A stretch of 64,000 nucleotides of DNA from contig CAUQXC010000004.1 of assembly GCA_963522175.1 (NCBI GenBank), positions 186,001-250,000 on the forward strand, given 5' to 3'. This DNA comes from CAKAHY01 sp963522175. GTDB lineage: Bacteria > Bacillota > Clostridia > Lachnospirales > Lachnospiraceae. The notes beneath the pieces were generated by a model that made no database searches, was not told the DNA's origin, and was given only the letters and a program-made list of their open reading frames with translations. The stretch's first letter is position 1. Each line of letters opens with the position of its first letter. The translations under genes and the position numbers were made by a program. Shown here one piece after another: positions 42,901-50,277 of the stretch.

Positions 42901-45053
42901 TTAAAAAGCAGGATGACGGTACGTACACAATCAGCCCCAAAACAGATCAGGAAACTTGTATAGGAGTAATGCATGCCAGTAATTTTAAACATTTACCTGT
43001 ACAGCTTATGAAGAAAGATGAGAAATCTTTAAGTTCAATAAAATGGAAGCTCACGAAATCAAAACAGGGTTATTTGAGAATTGCATCAAAAAACAGCAAC
43101 TATAATCAGTTCCTGACCGCCAGCTATGCAAATGAAGGGAAAGTGGACGAAAAGCTCAAAGAGTACGCAAAAACCGAGGGAATAAGGCTGGGGCATATTT
43201 TTGATAACAATAAAGAGTTCCTTAATGATGAGTGGATGCTGATACCGGTAGAGGACGGTGCAGGAAATGCTTACCATAAAGTAGAATTTAAGATATACGG
43301 TCATACTGTTTATACGGAGTACGTAAAGCATGGTGGAGCGGCAAAGGGACCGTCGTTTGCTTTTTTGCATAAGCTCGGATTTATACATGAAGACGAGCTT
43401 AAGAAAAATGCTTCTTTGAATGCAAGCTTATACACGAATGAAAATGAAAATACAGACCTATACACGAACGAGGATGGACTTGCAGGTTTATATAAGAGTG
43501 AGGATTTTTCGGAAGGCGAGGAATTTTCTTTTAAGGAGTACAGATACTATGAACCTTATGAGGATTATTATTTCATGACAGGAGAAGCTACGGCTTCAGA
43601 GGCAGGAGAAGGCGAAGCAAGTAATGAAATTATGGAGAGTAAATTAGACAGTTATTTTGACAATACTGAGAACATACCTGAAAATTATTATGAGGATATA
43701 GAAAAGTATGGAGTATATGTGGATACAGGGGGATTAGATAAGATTCTCACTTGGGACAAACCATTTACAAATGTAATCAGTAATATTTTTATAACTGGGG
43801 TAATTGTAAGCCCCAATACTACAGGAACCCCAACAAGAACTTTAAAATCTGATGAATGGACTACTTTAAAACCTAATGAAAAAATAAAAATAGAAGCTTC
43901 GGATGTAAGTGATGCCAAGATAGTTATCCGAGCTGTAGAAAAATCACGTGGCTCGTTAGTTCTTAAAAAAGTAGAGGAAAAAAGTACGCTAAAGTTAAAG
44001 TTTACTTTTCCATTTACATATAAAAAAGTGGAAACCATCGAAACAACAATAGTATCTTACCTGTATGGAACGAGTCGATATAAGTATGATTTTAATAATA
44101 AGTTTGAAGAGAATAAGATATATGTACTTGAAAATGTGGGAACGGAAGATGTAACATTTATAATATTTGCAAAAAATAAAGATAGAAACTTCAAAGTTAA
44201 ATTTTTTGCTAGAGTAGGAGATGAAGAAACGGAAAAACTTAGCATTGAAAAAAACTATTATGATAACTTGTTATTCAAAGTAGTTCAGGAACCGCCTGTG
44301 ATAGACGGATGTGAGTTTACAGGTTGGGATATAAACGGTAAAAAATATCATTTTTCCACAGAAGAATCCATGATTGAGATAATAAAGGATACAAACATAT
44401 ATATGGAGTATAAGAGTATATATGCAACGGATGAACACCATCGTATGAGCAGAGAAGCAAAACAAATTTTAAAGGATGTTGAACTTCCTTCGGCAGCATT
44501 TCCGGATTACTTTGTAAGGGATAATACTACAAAAAAAATATTAGGTATTTATCCATATTATGTAAAAGGTGACAGTAAGCCGGGGATTACCTTCGGATAC
44601 GGACATTTTGTGGGCTATAAAGAAATAAAGTTTCAAAGAAAGAATGGGAGCAGTTGCCAAGATGATGCAAGGCTATATGAAAAGTATACAAACGGTATTC
44701 CTTTGGAGCATAATTCAAGTAGAGCTATAAAAGAGAGTATACCTCTTCCTATCAGAGAATGCGATGATTTGTTTAAATACGATGTAGATACAATGGCTGA
44801 TGATATGTGGGAAAATTTGAAGAAAGAACTTAAAGAAAAAACAGATAAACTTAAATTTACACAAGGTCAACTTGATGCTTTACTTGTAATACGATATAAG
44901 GATGGATCTTTATCAGATGAATTGATTAAATATTTAGTAGATAATTATGGAAATTATCCAAGTACAAGAGAACAGTTTGAAGCCGCCTGGGAAAAAGACG
45001 GAAATGAAGCAAGGACAAAGGCAGTAAGAAGATTATTTTTTGGGGAGGAATAA
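39996..45053 (+). CDS. Giant secreted protein: six ricin-like modules, InlB-like part, C-terminal GH24 muramidase-like domain
   Basis: A 1685-residue protein; ATG 39996 follows AAAAGGAGG and opens a signal peptide (MKRFLSFLLSTAILVTSVPA). Six modules of about 165 residues start near 81, 275, 435, 605, 764 and 928, each with a Y-x-I/L-x-N-x-Y/V-S-x-K motif and a Q-K/R/Q-W motif (YYIKNAYSGKVLS, YQKWKF), as in ricin-B beta-trefoils. About 1090-1470 is InlB-like (FTGWDINGKKY, IIKDTNIYMEY). From 1476 to the end is a T4-lysozyme/GH24-like domain: Glu1496, Asp at GDSKPGIT, Thr1532 in GITFGYGH, FTQGQLDALLVIRYKDG, and KAVRRLFFGEE. Between Glu and Asp there is an insertion of about 20 residues. It overlaps the next gene by one base. 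Confidence 0.85.
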   Translation: MKRFLSFLLSTAILVTSVPANVFAGGSDLNTKNSQITYTIASESDASEKKDVERPENETEGKEFNISEDVYPVNPYSDKFPEDGSYYIRSEYSMKFVAYEKEDGSVFETEYGTDEKQTWEFKRQDDESYTIEVSGGDKLYLSLKYSEKATNSDFTYSLEPVIKATDKISDSEKWFLIEEAGEGTRLVSGAVFTKEDLDKLKEGKSFKDIGKDIFALSLSKNNSNKEESYYDVGSSAENTLHITKINEDKNDEERYKQLFAITPTFLQKTDVSTLGFEEGKSYYIENTVSKKVMSLDLSNRLIQDENYRLDNQKWVVHRNSEGYYTFSLKQKPGYYIVSSRFKEFALSIEKESGQIKDEMQWSIVNTGNGFALKPKWADKDIYACVGYASDKKEDKELEEYSFKSRSILHCLPVTEKSINNFTWEFKEVQDDTPDIDENKTYYIKNAYSGKVLSVMAESEVLIQEENINISYQKWKFNKDKDGYYTISSINKPDEALCLNPKHPWVVKNREAVMELSKKGLHKDEEFKKWRITKTGTGRILISAKKSEGSLVLDCGYFNNFEVDDKLKEYASAERSVIHQLEKHEAGFGSDEWVLEEAKEEKPVLEPGKVYRIKNVYSEKVLSYDEAGKLMQRKDMNLSSQRWKVNDEGEGYISLSPEGLDGKFVSIGTPNPRTYKNTDTQISDKKDNKALWKIQTLNTGNIIISSKECDEEMVLSCTDGEIKDKNEVVKYAKKDFSKIRLAEIEKTDLATYEWQFEEYIEDKPDIENGKTYYITNAYSKKVLSIDSDGRTRQSENNGLERQKWIIHDEGGGYYSFQLAGDPDKKLREFTSAYSRDAYLCIGKVDKNTDTGKFKIKKTNSGNLYISLKASDNSLFLTSGYYNEGRADEKLKEYAGKEGSYVNQALLSDNGLKNDEWYLESVEDNKAMPDEGMVYELKNAYSKLYATVGIQGDNSVTQEKKDTGKIQQWVFKKQDDGTYTISPKTDQETCIGVMHASNFKHLPVQLMKKDEKSLSSIKWKLTKSKQGYLRIASKNSNYNQFLTASYANEGKVDEKLKEYAKTEGIRLGHIFDNNKEFLNDEWMLIPVEDGAGNAYHKVEFKIYGHTVYTEYVKHGGAAKGPSFAFLHKLGFIHEDELKKNASLNASLYTNENENTDLYTNEDGLAGLYKSEDFSEGEEFSFKEYRYYEPYEDYYFMTGEATASEAGEGEASNEIMESKLDSYFDNTENIPENYYEDIEKYGVYVDTGGLDKILTWDKPFTNVISNIFITGVIVSPNTTGTPTRTLKSDEWTTLKPNEKIKIEASDVSDAKIVIRAVEKSRGSLVLKKVEEKSTLKLKFTFPFTYKKVETIETTIVSYLYGTSRYKYDFNNKFEENKIYVLENVGTEDVTFIIFAKNKDRNFKVKFFARVGDEETEKLSIEKNYYDNLLFKVVQEPPVIDGCEFTGWDINGKKYHFSTEESMIEIIKDTNIYMEYKSIYATDEHHRMSREAKQILKDVELPSAAFPDYFVRDNTTKKILGIYPYYVKGDSKPGITFGYGHFVGYKEIKFQRKNGSSCQDDARLYEKYTNGIPLEHNSSRAIKESIPLPIRECDDLFKYDVDTMADDMWENLKKELKEKTDKLKFTQGQLDALLVIRYKDGSLSDELIKYLVDNYGNYPSTREQFEAAWEKDGNEARTKAVRRLFFGEE

Positions 45054-45763
45054 TGAAAAAACACATTGAAAAAATAATAGCTTTATGTATATTTTTATTA
45101 CTTCTTGTATGTAATATTATTTTATCCGTCAATAATAAAAAGGCGGATGAAGAATTTTTAGATTTAGTAAACAGACAGGAAGCTGTTACGGCAGAATTGG
45201 AAACCTCAAAAGAAGATTTTAAGGCAAAGGAAGAGGAAAGAAATACATTAAAGCTGAAGTTGGAGAATATTCAAAAGAAGATATCCGATTTAGACGGCGA
45301 TAAAAGCTTCATAAAGGATGAGGAATACTTGATGATTTACGGAGAGTGGAAGATAGTTGAAAGAAATTTTTATGCACCCTATCGTGGCTATATACCGAAA
45401 GAAGAATTCCTCGATAAGACTTTTTATATAGACCATAACAAATATATTTTTGACGGTAAGCTGATGTGTGAGGGTTCACCTTTAATTTATCCGCTTATAA
45501 TGATACCTAAATCTTATTGGAGCAGATTTCTCTCGGATGCGGTTAGAAGTGGTATAGGAGAAAAAGAAAGGGAGATTTTCGGTAATAGCGGAGAGTATCA
45601 TATCGGTTTTTTGGTTCCGGCAAAAGCATCCTCAAATGGTTCTATTGAAGTCATGTATGTTGTGGATGACGATACCTTAATAGTTGCAAATCACATTTCA
45701 GGATTTTATACAGCGAAAAGAGTAAGGCATGTGGACAACTGGCGGGAAAAGATAAAAACTTAA
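45053..45763 (+). CDS. Membrane-anchored coiled-coil protein A (candidate immunity), GEYH family
   Basis: A 236-residue protein: an N-terminal membrane helix (residues 8-28), a Glu/Lys coiled coil (about 30-80), then an outside globular domain of about 150 residues with YGEWKIVERNF, KTFYIDHNKYIFD, MIPKSYW, FGNSGEYH and YVVDDDTLIV. The GxW start hints at a small beta-barrel. It is homologous to the next gene and to 49545 and 50278. The ATG overlaps the muramidase stop by one base, and its GGGGAGG lies inside that gene, so the two are translated together, as effector and immunity genes often are. No known family was recognised. Confidence 0.8.
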   Translation: MKKHIEKIIALCIFLLLLVCNIILSVNNKKADEEFLDLVNRQEAVTAELETSKEDFKAKEEERNTLKLKLENIQKKISDLDGDKSFIKDEEYLMIYGEWKIVERNFYAPYRGYIPKEEFLDKTFYIDHNKYIFDGKLMCEGSPLIYPLIMIPKSYWSRFLSDAVRSGIGEKEREIFGNSGEYHIGFLVPAKASSNGSIEVMYVVDDDTLIVANHISGFYTAKRVRHVDNWREKIKT

Positions 45764-45784
45764 AAGAACGAGGTGAGGCAATAT

Positions 45785-46510
45785 ATGAAAAAAATTATAG
45801 GTAGAATATTTTTATATGGCTTTATGGCACTGCTCCTGCTTTCGGATGCAGTTTTATATCGCAAGTTTAGAGAACAAAGCAGAGAAAATGCGATTATAAA
45901 AAAAGATATAGAAGAAAAGTTGGATTTGGATAGGACTTTTTCGGAAAACATTGTCGCCGGAGAAAAAGAAATATTGGACTTACAGCTTGACATGAAAAAA
46001 AATGAGGATGAACTTAGAAATATCGAAGCGGAAAAAGTAAACGATATTTACGACACGTATTATAATATGATGCTCGGAAGGTGGAATATTGTTGAAGAAG
46101 TTTTTATGGAATTTACAGATACAGACGAAGATAGAGTTAAGGAAAAATATATAGGAAAAACTTTTTATCTTGACGATAGTAAATTTATCTTTGACGATAC
46201 TGTTATTTTTAAATATCCTATTAAGTATAATATGATTATGGTACCTAAAGCACAGTGGGAAGAGTATTTGGAGGATATGGCTGTGGGTGTGCCTCTAAAA
46301 GAAAGTTTGGATGTTTTCGGTTCTACCGGTGAATACCATGCAAGTTGTACACTATCGGGATTTAAACAACTGTCAGATAAGTTTGATATTGAAAGAATAT
46401 ACATAGTTGACGATTATAATTTGATACTTAAGGCAAAGGGGGGAGCTTTTCTAAGAGCGGAAAGGTTGGATCATCTTGATAATTGGAGATCAAGTTATTG
46501 GCGCGGTTAG
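45785..46510 (+). CDS. Membrane-anchored coiled-coil protein B (paralogue of A)
   Basis: A 241-residue paralogue of A with the same layout: membrane helix (8-25), coiled coil, then LGRWNIVEEVF, KTFYLDDSKFIFDD, MVPKAQW, FGSTGEYH and YIVDDYNLIL. ATG 45785 is chosen over GTG 45773 because GAGGTGAGG lies just before it and the paralogue at 50278 begins at the same residue. It follows A by 21 bases and is followed by the recurrent hairpin, so muramidase, A and B form one transcript. Role as a second immunity or wall-protecting protein is inferred from linkage. Confidence 0.8.
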   Translation: MKKIIGRIFLYGFMALLLLSDAVLYRKFREQSRENAIIKKDIEEKLDLDRTFSENIVAGEKEILDLQLDMKKNEDELRNIEAEKVNDIYDTYYNMMLGRWNIVEEVFMEFTDTDEDRVKEKYIGKTFYLDDSKFIFDDTVIFKYPIKYNMIMVPKAQWEEYLEDMAVGVPLKESLDVFGSTGEYHASCTLSGFKQLSDKFDIERIYIVDDYNLILKAKGGAFLRAERLDHLDNWRSSYWRG

Positions 46511-46535
46511 AGGGGCATAAACCTTGCGCTTTTCA

Positions 46536-46586
46536 AAGGGGGTGTTACAGGAGCATCGGAACAGGATGATTTTGTAACACCCCCTT
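46536..46586 (+). terminator. Recurrent hairpin, copy 2, ending the muramidase operon
   Basis: AAGGGGGTGTTACA pairs perfectly with TGTAACACCCCCTT (14 pairs) around a 23-base loop and continues TATTG. It closes the muramidase-A-B unit. The same hairpin ends the second A-B pair. Confidence 0.75.
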
Positions 46587-46621
46587 ATTGCGGTTCGGAT
46601 AGACCGGATTGATTGCTTAAG

Positions 46622-46691
46622 CGAGTTTCTCAACAGAGAAATGAGCATGCACGAAAGGATGTATAAATATCATATTGTCTTCACTCCAAAG
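46622..46691 (+). mobile_element. IS200/IS605 left-end fragment cut at a recombination junction
   Basis: The fragment matches the left part of the remnant at 39643 (hairpin TTTCTC-AACA-GAGAAA and the transposase start) and stops abruptly at CACTCCAAAG. The next base begins the 1.37-kb duplication. The sharp join suggests that the duplication end point formed in or next to this element. Confidence 0.8.
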
Positions 46692-46697
46692 ATTTCC

Positions 46698-46726
46698 TTG
46701 CAAAAGTATTTTGAAAGGAGTAATAT
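46698..46726 (+). promoter_or_regulatory. Promoter cassette, copy 3
   Basis: TTGCAA (46698-46703) and TAATAT (46721-46726), 17 bases apart, identical to the other two copies; palindrome GGCAAAGTATTTTGCC follows at 46747-46762. Confidence 0.6.
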
Positions 46727-46881
46727 TTAATTACAAACTAGAATCCGGCAAAGTATTTTGCCTTATCTATTAAAAATCTAAGTAATACCGACTTTAACAT
46801 TACACCTGCAGTTCTGCCTAAAATACACTGTATACCGAAAATTAATGAAAGTAAAAGCCTATTTTCAGGGGGAAATAAAAA

Positions 46882-48012
46882 ATGAATAATAAGAAGTTAT
46901 CAGCTTTGTTTGTATTTACTATGGCATTGGCTTTAAGTGCATGCTCGGAAAGAGAGATTTCCGTAACGAATACTGTAGAAACAAGCACAGAGTCTCAAGA
47001 GCTCTCCGAGCTAATTCAGGAAGAAAGCCAAAATACAAAAGAAACACGGAATTGGAAAGATGCTTTAATCGAAAGGGAAGAAATCATAACGTTACCTCAT
47101 GATTATTATTGGGGTCAAGCTATACATGTGGGAAGTATAAAGCCTTATGATTATGAAGTTTATATTGAAAATTTTACCTACTCAAAAGGAGGCAAAGATT
47201 ATGAAATTCCGATAGTAAATATTAAGCTGAAAGAAGAAAATAGGGATGATAAAGACTTGCATGAAAAAAGGCAAATGGTTAGAAAAGTAAATCATACCTT
47301 CCGTAACGAAGCTATGTGGACACTTGAAAATGATTTTGATTTTTTTAATATTAAGGTTAAAAAAGAAGATTTAAAAAAAGAAATGGTGTCGGGGCAGTTT
47401 TTATATGGTGAGGAATATGAATTTATGAATCCTCTCGAGATAAAATCCATTCATAAAATAGGTAGATATTTATGTGTTGAGTATGCACAGGTAGGTGTAT
47501 GGAATACCTATAAGTATAGACCCTTTGATTCGGGAAGATATACCTATGGATTGATTGTAGATACTTTAAGCGGAAAAAGGGTAATGCTCGGAGATTTAAT
47601 AGAAATAGATGACAGGCTTTATGATAAAATGAAGTCCTGCAGTATTACTGATGATTATGAATACTATAAAGACTATGAAAATCTTAGAGTAATTAAGGCT
47701 AGAAGAAGATTATTTTTGTTCAGATATCTTGGTGATTTTTGCAGATCTATAGATGTAACTGAAAAAGAATGGACAAAGCCTATGTATATGTATGTTGACG
47801 ACGATACCAGTAAATCTACGTACGAATCAATAAGAAGGAGTTATCTCAGATATAGACCAAGCTTTTATATGATACAAAACGAGATTGTTGTATATTCAGG
47901 TACATACTACGGGCTTCACCTGTACCTGCCTTATGGCGAGCTTTCAGACATATTTAAACAGGGTGATCCGAGAGAGCGGGGACGGCGAATGCTATCCTAT
48001 ATACATAGTTGA
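46882..48012 (+). CDS. Lipoprotein with RsiV/DUF3298-like layout, C-terminally frameshifted (copy 2)
   Basis: A 376-residue protein identical in sequence to the one at 38329, including lipobox LSAC and the same out-of-frame ending RMLSYIHS. Because both copies share the two-base loss relative to the paralogue at 48086, the loss came before the duplication or was spread by gene conversion. Two full identical copies would double the dose or serve as a recombination substrate. It is followed after 73 bases by the intact paralogue, so they are probably co-transcribed. Confidence 0.78.
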   Translation: MNNKKLSALFVFTMALALSACSEREISVTNTVETSTESQELSELIQEESQNTKETRNWKDALIEREEIITLPHDYYWGQAIHVGSIKPYDYEVYIENFTYSKGGKDYEIPIVNIKLKEENRDDKDLHEKRQMVRKVNHTFRNEAMWTLENDFDFFNIKVKKEDLKKEMVSGQFLYGEEYEFMNPLEIKSIHKIGRYLCVEYAQVGVWNTYKYRPFDSGRYTYGLIVDTLSGKRVMLGDLIEIDDRLYDKMKSCSITDDYEYYKDYENLRVIKARRRLFLFRYLGDFCRSIDVTEKEWTKPMYMYVDDDTSKSTYESIRRSYLRYRPSFYMIQNEIVVYSGTYYGLHLYLPYGELSDIFKQGDPRERGRRMLSYIHS

Positions 48013-48085
48013 TGAGTTTGATAATACTGTAGATGTACCCGAACCGACGGAGTAAATGAAGGAAGTTGAGGTAAAGAATTAAACT

Positions 48086-49267
48086 ATGATAAATAAAATT
48101 TATAAGATAATGATAATACCTGTTCTTATTGTATCTTTGTCATCCTGTGTGAGCAGGGACGGACGGGAAAGTGAAAGTGAGCAAGAAATCCGGGTTCAAA
48201 GTACGGAAGAAGAAAGCACTGAGGCGACAAGCAAAGAAGTCGTGACCGAAGAGCTTGACGAAGAAGAAAAAGAAAGGAGAGAGATAATAGCCACCTTTCC
48301 TTCGTGGTACAAGAAGATAGAATCCGAAACTGAGTCCGGAGGCTTTGTAAACGCAAAAAGATATTACTTTGAGGAAAAGGAAGAAATCAGTGAAAAGACC
48401 CGCTTAAAGGAAGAGTTCCCTTATGATGTGTGTATAAAAAAATTTACTTATTCCTTTGATGGAACGGATTATGAAATACCTATAGTACAGATTAATTCCC
48501 CTTCAGTTGTGCAGCCACCTTTCCGTGCTTTTGTAAATCAGATAAACGGGACCCTATTAAGTGAAGCTCAGTGGGCATTTGATACCGGATATGAAAAGCT
48601 TTATAAAAAGTTTGATGAGGGAGAAAGAGATGAAATAAAGGCGATGCCGTTTTACCCTGTTGTAGATGATGACAGATATGATAACTCACTTGAGATAAAG
48701 AGTATATATAAGGTGGGAAGGTATTTATCCGTGCAATACGGACAGGTAGGATACGGACGTCACGGAAGACTTGAATACGGAATTATTGTAGATACGCTTA
48801 CCGGAAAAAGAGTTATGCTTGGAGACATTATAGAGGTAGATGACAGGCTTTTTGAAAAGTTTAAAACCTGTGAAATGACAACAGAGGGACACGAAAGTTC
48901 AGATTCTCGATATAGGCCGGGGTATAGAGATGCTGTACTTGACTGGTATATGAATTTTTATGAAAATGTTAATATTACCGAGAAAGAGTGGAAAAACCCT
49001 AAGCTTGTATATAAAAAAGGGGACGGATATGTCTATCATCCATTGGCAGACTTTGACTTTAAAGGAAGTTATTACCTGACGGATAAAAATCTTATTATTA
49101 ATACCGGAACAATGTATAATGTCTGTTTTTACCTGCCGTATGAAGAACTTTCGGATATACTTAAAGATGGCGACCCGAGAAAGAGCGGAAACGGAGAGTC
49201 TTACCCTATATACATAGTTGACGAGCTTGACAATACAATACCGGAAGAAGAGTGTAAAAGAAGATAA
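48086..49267 (+). CDS. Lipoprotein paralogue with intact C-terminus
   Basis: A 393-residue lipoprotein with signal peptide MINKIYKIMIIPVLIVSLSS and Cys in SLSSC. It is related to the 376-residue pair (shared FTYS-DGTDYEIPIV pattern, NSLEIKSIYKVGRYLSVQYGQVG, YGIIVDTLTGKRVMLGDIIEVDD and FYLPYEELSDIL) but clearly diverged, about half identical. Its tail continues SGNGESYPIYIVDELDN, which shows what the identical copies lost. The ribosome site is weak (GAGG 15 bases upstream). The layout again recalls the DUF3298 domain that binds lysozyme in RsiV; binding is untested. Confidence 0.78.
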   Translation: MINKIYKIMIIPVLIVSLSSCVSRDGRESESEQEIRVQSTEEESTEATSKEVVTEELDEEEKERREIIATFPSWYKKIESETESGGFVNAKRYYFEEKEEISEKTRLKEEFPYDVCIKKFTYSFDGTDYEIPIVQINSPSVVQPPFRAFVNQINGTLLSEAQWAFDTGYEKLYKKFDEGERDEIKAMPFYPVVDDDRYDNSLEIKSIYKVGRYLSVQYGQVGYGRHGRLEYGIIVDTLTGKRVMLGDIIEVDDRLFEKFKTCEMTTEGHESSDSRYRPGYRDAVLDWYMNFYENVNITEKEWKNPKLVYKKGDGYVYHPLADFDFKGSYYLTDKNLIINTGTMYNVCFYLPYEELSDILKDGDPRKSGNGESYPIYIVDELDNTIPEEECKRR

Positions 49268-49372
49268 ATATATGAGGTTATATGTATGTCATCCTGATGT
49301 TATGCGAAGTGTGAAAAGCCGGGAGTGTCCTGACATTCATTAACTGCATATTGTAAAAAGATATAGCAAGGA

Positions 49373-49444
49373 GCGGATGCCCGTTTTTATCGGCAATGTA
49401 AATGTCTACCGCAAGGTGGGATGTAAGGAATACGGGCATGCCGC
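49373..49444. other. Long inverted repeat in a gene-free mosaic stretch
   Basis: GCGG-ATGCCCGT (49373-49384) and ACGGGCATGCCGC (49432-49444) are inverted repeats with one extra base, around a 47-base centre. The stretch 49268-49498 holds no gene that I can support. Its first part repeats the GCGAAGTGTGAAAAGCCGGG found at 39547. It may be an insertion-sequence end or scar. Confidence 0.4.
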
Positions 49445-49498
49445 TTTTTAAAATACGATGAAGCAAAGAAGAGACCGGAGTAGAAGCTGTCACTTTAT

Positions 49499-49547
49499 AA
49501 GCAAGGACAAAGGCAGTAAGAAGATTATTTTTTGGGGAGGAATAATG
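49499..49547 (+). pseudogene. Scar of the 3' end of the muramidase gene
   Basis: From 49501 the DNA is identical to the end of the giant gene (45009 onward, shift 4492), coding RTKAVRRLFFGEE and stop, and continues into the start of the next gene. Everything upstream in the muramidase gene is gone. It shows that this A-B pair once followed a muramidase gene. Confidence 0.85.
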
Positions 49548-50258
49548 AAAAAACATATAGAAAAAACAATAGCTCTATGTATACTTGTATCGCTTTGTGT
49601 ATACAATATCACTTTATTCGCAGATAATAAAAAGGAGGATAGAGAATTTCCGGCTTTAGTAAGGATACAGGAAGCTGTTACGGCAGAATTGGAAACGCTA
49701 AAAGAAGACTTTAAAGCAAAGGAAGAAGAAAGAAATACTTTAAAGCTGGAGCTTGAGAAGAATCAAAAGAAGATATCCGAGCTCGACGGCAATAAAAGCT
49801 TCATAAAGGATGAGGAATATTTGATGATTTACGGAGAGTGGAAGATAGTTGAAAGAAATTTTTATCCACCCTATTATGGCTACATACCGAAAGAAGAATT
49901 CCTCGGTAAGACTTTTTATATAGACCATAACAAATATATTTTTGACGATACGCTAATATGCGAGGGTTCACCTTTAATTTATCCGGTTACAATGATACCG
50001 AAATCCTACTGGAATGATTTTATTGGCGAGACGGTCAGAAGTGCTGATGAAGAAAAGGAAAAGGAGGTTTTTGGGAATACCGGAGAGTATCATGTTTGCT
50101 TTTCAGTTCCGGAAAAAGCGGATGTAGATCGTTCTATTGAAAATATGTATGTTGTGGATGATGATACCTTAATAGTTGTAAATTACGGTTCAGGCTTTTA
50201 TACGGCAAAAAGAATAAAGCATGTAGATAATTGGCAGGAAAAGATAAAAAGCCAATAA
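49545..50258 (+). CDS. Protein A', second copy of membrane-anchored GEYH-family protein
   Basis: A 237-residue close paralogue of the protein at 45053: membrane helix (8-27), coiled coil, YGEWKIVERNF, KTFYIDHNKYIFDD, MIPKSYW, FGNTGEYH and YVVDDDTLIV. ATG 49545 is used; the upstream 29 residues of open frame are the muramidase scar read in another frame. GGGGAGG precedes it. Differences cluster in the part between MIPKSYW and GEYH, as would be expected if that face binds a partner. No muramidase gene is now in front of it, so it may be an orphan immunity gene. Confidence 0.8.
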   Translation: MKKHIEKTIALCILVSLCVYNITLFADNKKEDREFPALVRIQEAVTAELETLKEDFKAKEEERNTLKLELEKNQKKISELDGNKSFIKDEEYLMIYGEWKIVERNFYPPYYGYIPKEEFLGKTFYIDHNKYIFDDTLICEGSPLIYPVTMIPKSYWNDFIGETVRSADEEKEKEVFGNTGEYHVCFSVPEKADVDRSIENMYVVDDDTLIVVNYGSGFYTAKRIKHVDNWQEKIKSQ

Positions 50259-50277
50259 AAAAGGAGAGCAGTAATAT

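Larger units (their letters stand above)
46692..48065 (+). repeat. Long duplication, copy 2
   Basis: Matches 38139-39512 at a constant shift of 8553. It carries promoter, palindrome and a complete, apparently identical lipoprotein gene. Confidence 0.93.

Noticed and set aside
49458..49544. 29-residue extension of protein A'
   Set aside because: It reads the muramidase scar in a different frame; GGGGAGG and alignment with A fix the start at 49545.
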